Assembly: GCA_937925775.1 (NCBI GenBank)
Contig: CALAMM010000131.1
Coordinates: 1-21,821 of the forward strand
Length of the DNA stretch: 21,821 bases
Direction: 5' to 3'
From: an uncultured Fimbriimonadales bacterium
Lineage (GTDB): Bacteria; Armatimonadota; Fimbriimonadia; Fimbriimonadales; GBS-DC
This document shows positions 21,712 through 21,821 of the stretch, in pieces (position 1 is the stretch's first letter; every line of letters begins with the position of its first letter). The notes under the pieces were generated by a model. The model searched no databases and was not told where the DNA came from. It saw nothing but the letters and a program-made list of their open reading frames with translations. Position numbers and translations under genes: made by a program.

Positions 21712-21821
21712 TTCGTCGGCGGGACGCCGACGCTACGCGATGTGGCTTGGACAGTCTTGTCCGAGCATAATTCGTCGGCGGGGACGCTTTGCGACGTCAA
21801 AACGGGTGCGACGACATTCCT
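21712..21821. repeat. Inverted copy of the left-end composite repeat
   Basis: 21712-21787 is the reverse complement of 32-107 with four mismatches over 76 bases: hairpin B, hairpin A (GCTTGGACA-GTCT-TGTCCGAGC at 21745-21766) and a second hairpin B. It is followed by the left arm and loop of the GGTGCGACGAC repeat (21805-21821), cut by the window edge. Confidence 0.85.

Overview
This is a GC-rich bacterial chromosome segment carrying mostly housekeeping genes, short spacers and one phage-derived island. A lauroyl/myristoyl-type lipid A acyltransferase, two secreted LTXXQ-motif proteins, a SurA/PrsA-like lipoprotein and a LysM-SH3-NlpC/P60 hydrolase point to a diderm (Gram-negative-type) cell. 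The general look is that of an Armatimonadota/Fimbriimonadia-like thermophile; that placement is an impression from protein style, not something the sequence proves.

Layout. 1-210: dispersed palindromic repeats. 211-3633 (minus): purK, then mdh, an FmdB-type zinc ribbon, cdd and a secreted LTXXQ protein. 3819-6048 (plus): an isolated three-gene Mu-like capsid cassette (protease/scaffold, decoration protein, gpT major capsid) with no portal, terminase, tail, integrase or transposase gene in view. 6208-7521 (plus): MetY. 7616-7692 (minus): tRNA-Glu(UUC). 7858-9651 (minus): oligoendopeptidase F. 9777-11369 (minus): soluble PAS histidine kinase. 11522-14081 (minus): aldehyde dehydrogenase, TsaB and a candidate 59-residue ORF overlapping tsaB by ATGA. 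14146-17335 (plus): a tight operon of a 59-residue basic/Pro-rich protein, a membrane-anchored coiled-coil protein with a C-terminal HTH-like segment, a SurA/PrsA-like lipoprotein and a YabN-like methylase-MazG fusion. 17407-18147 (minus): a second LTXXQ protein. 18279-20509 (plus): lipid A acyltransferase and a second Cys/Met-metabolism PLP enzyme. 20567-21502 (minus): cell-wall hydrolase with a structured leader. 21606-21821: more dispersed repeats.

Three signals stand out. First, the capsid-only cassette between purK and metY, whose protease/scaffold gene has a strong Shine-Dalgarno and in-frame TTG exactly where a Mu Z-like nested scaffold would start. Second, a recurrent promoter element of the form GGGTAYAMT: it precedes eight transcription units, and in four of them it lies only 6-10 bases before the ATG with no Shine-Dalgarno, implying leaderless mRNAs; the capsid genes instead use strong Shine-Dalgarno sites. 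Third, a 76-base composite palindromic repeat at 32-107 that returns inverted with four differences at 21712-21787.

No spacer between genes exceeds about 220 bases. All coordinates and motif counts were read by eye; no database search was run.
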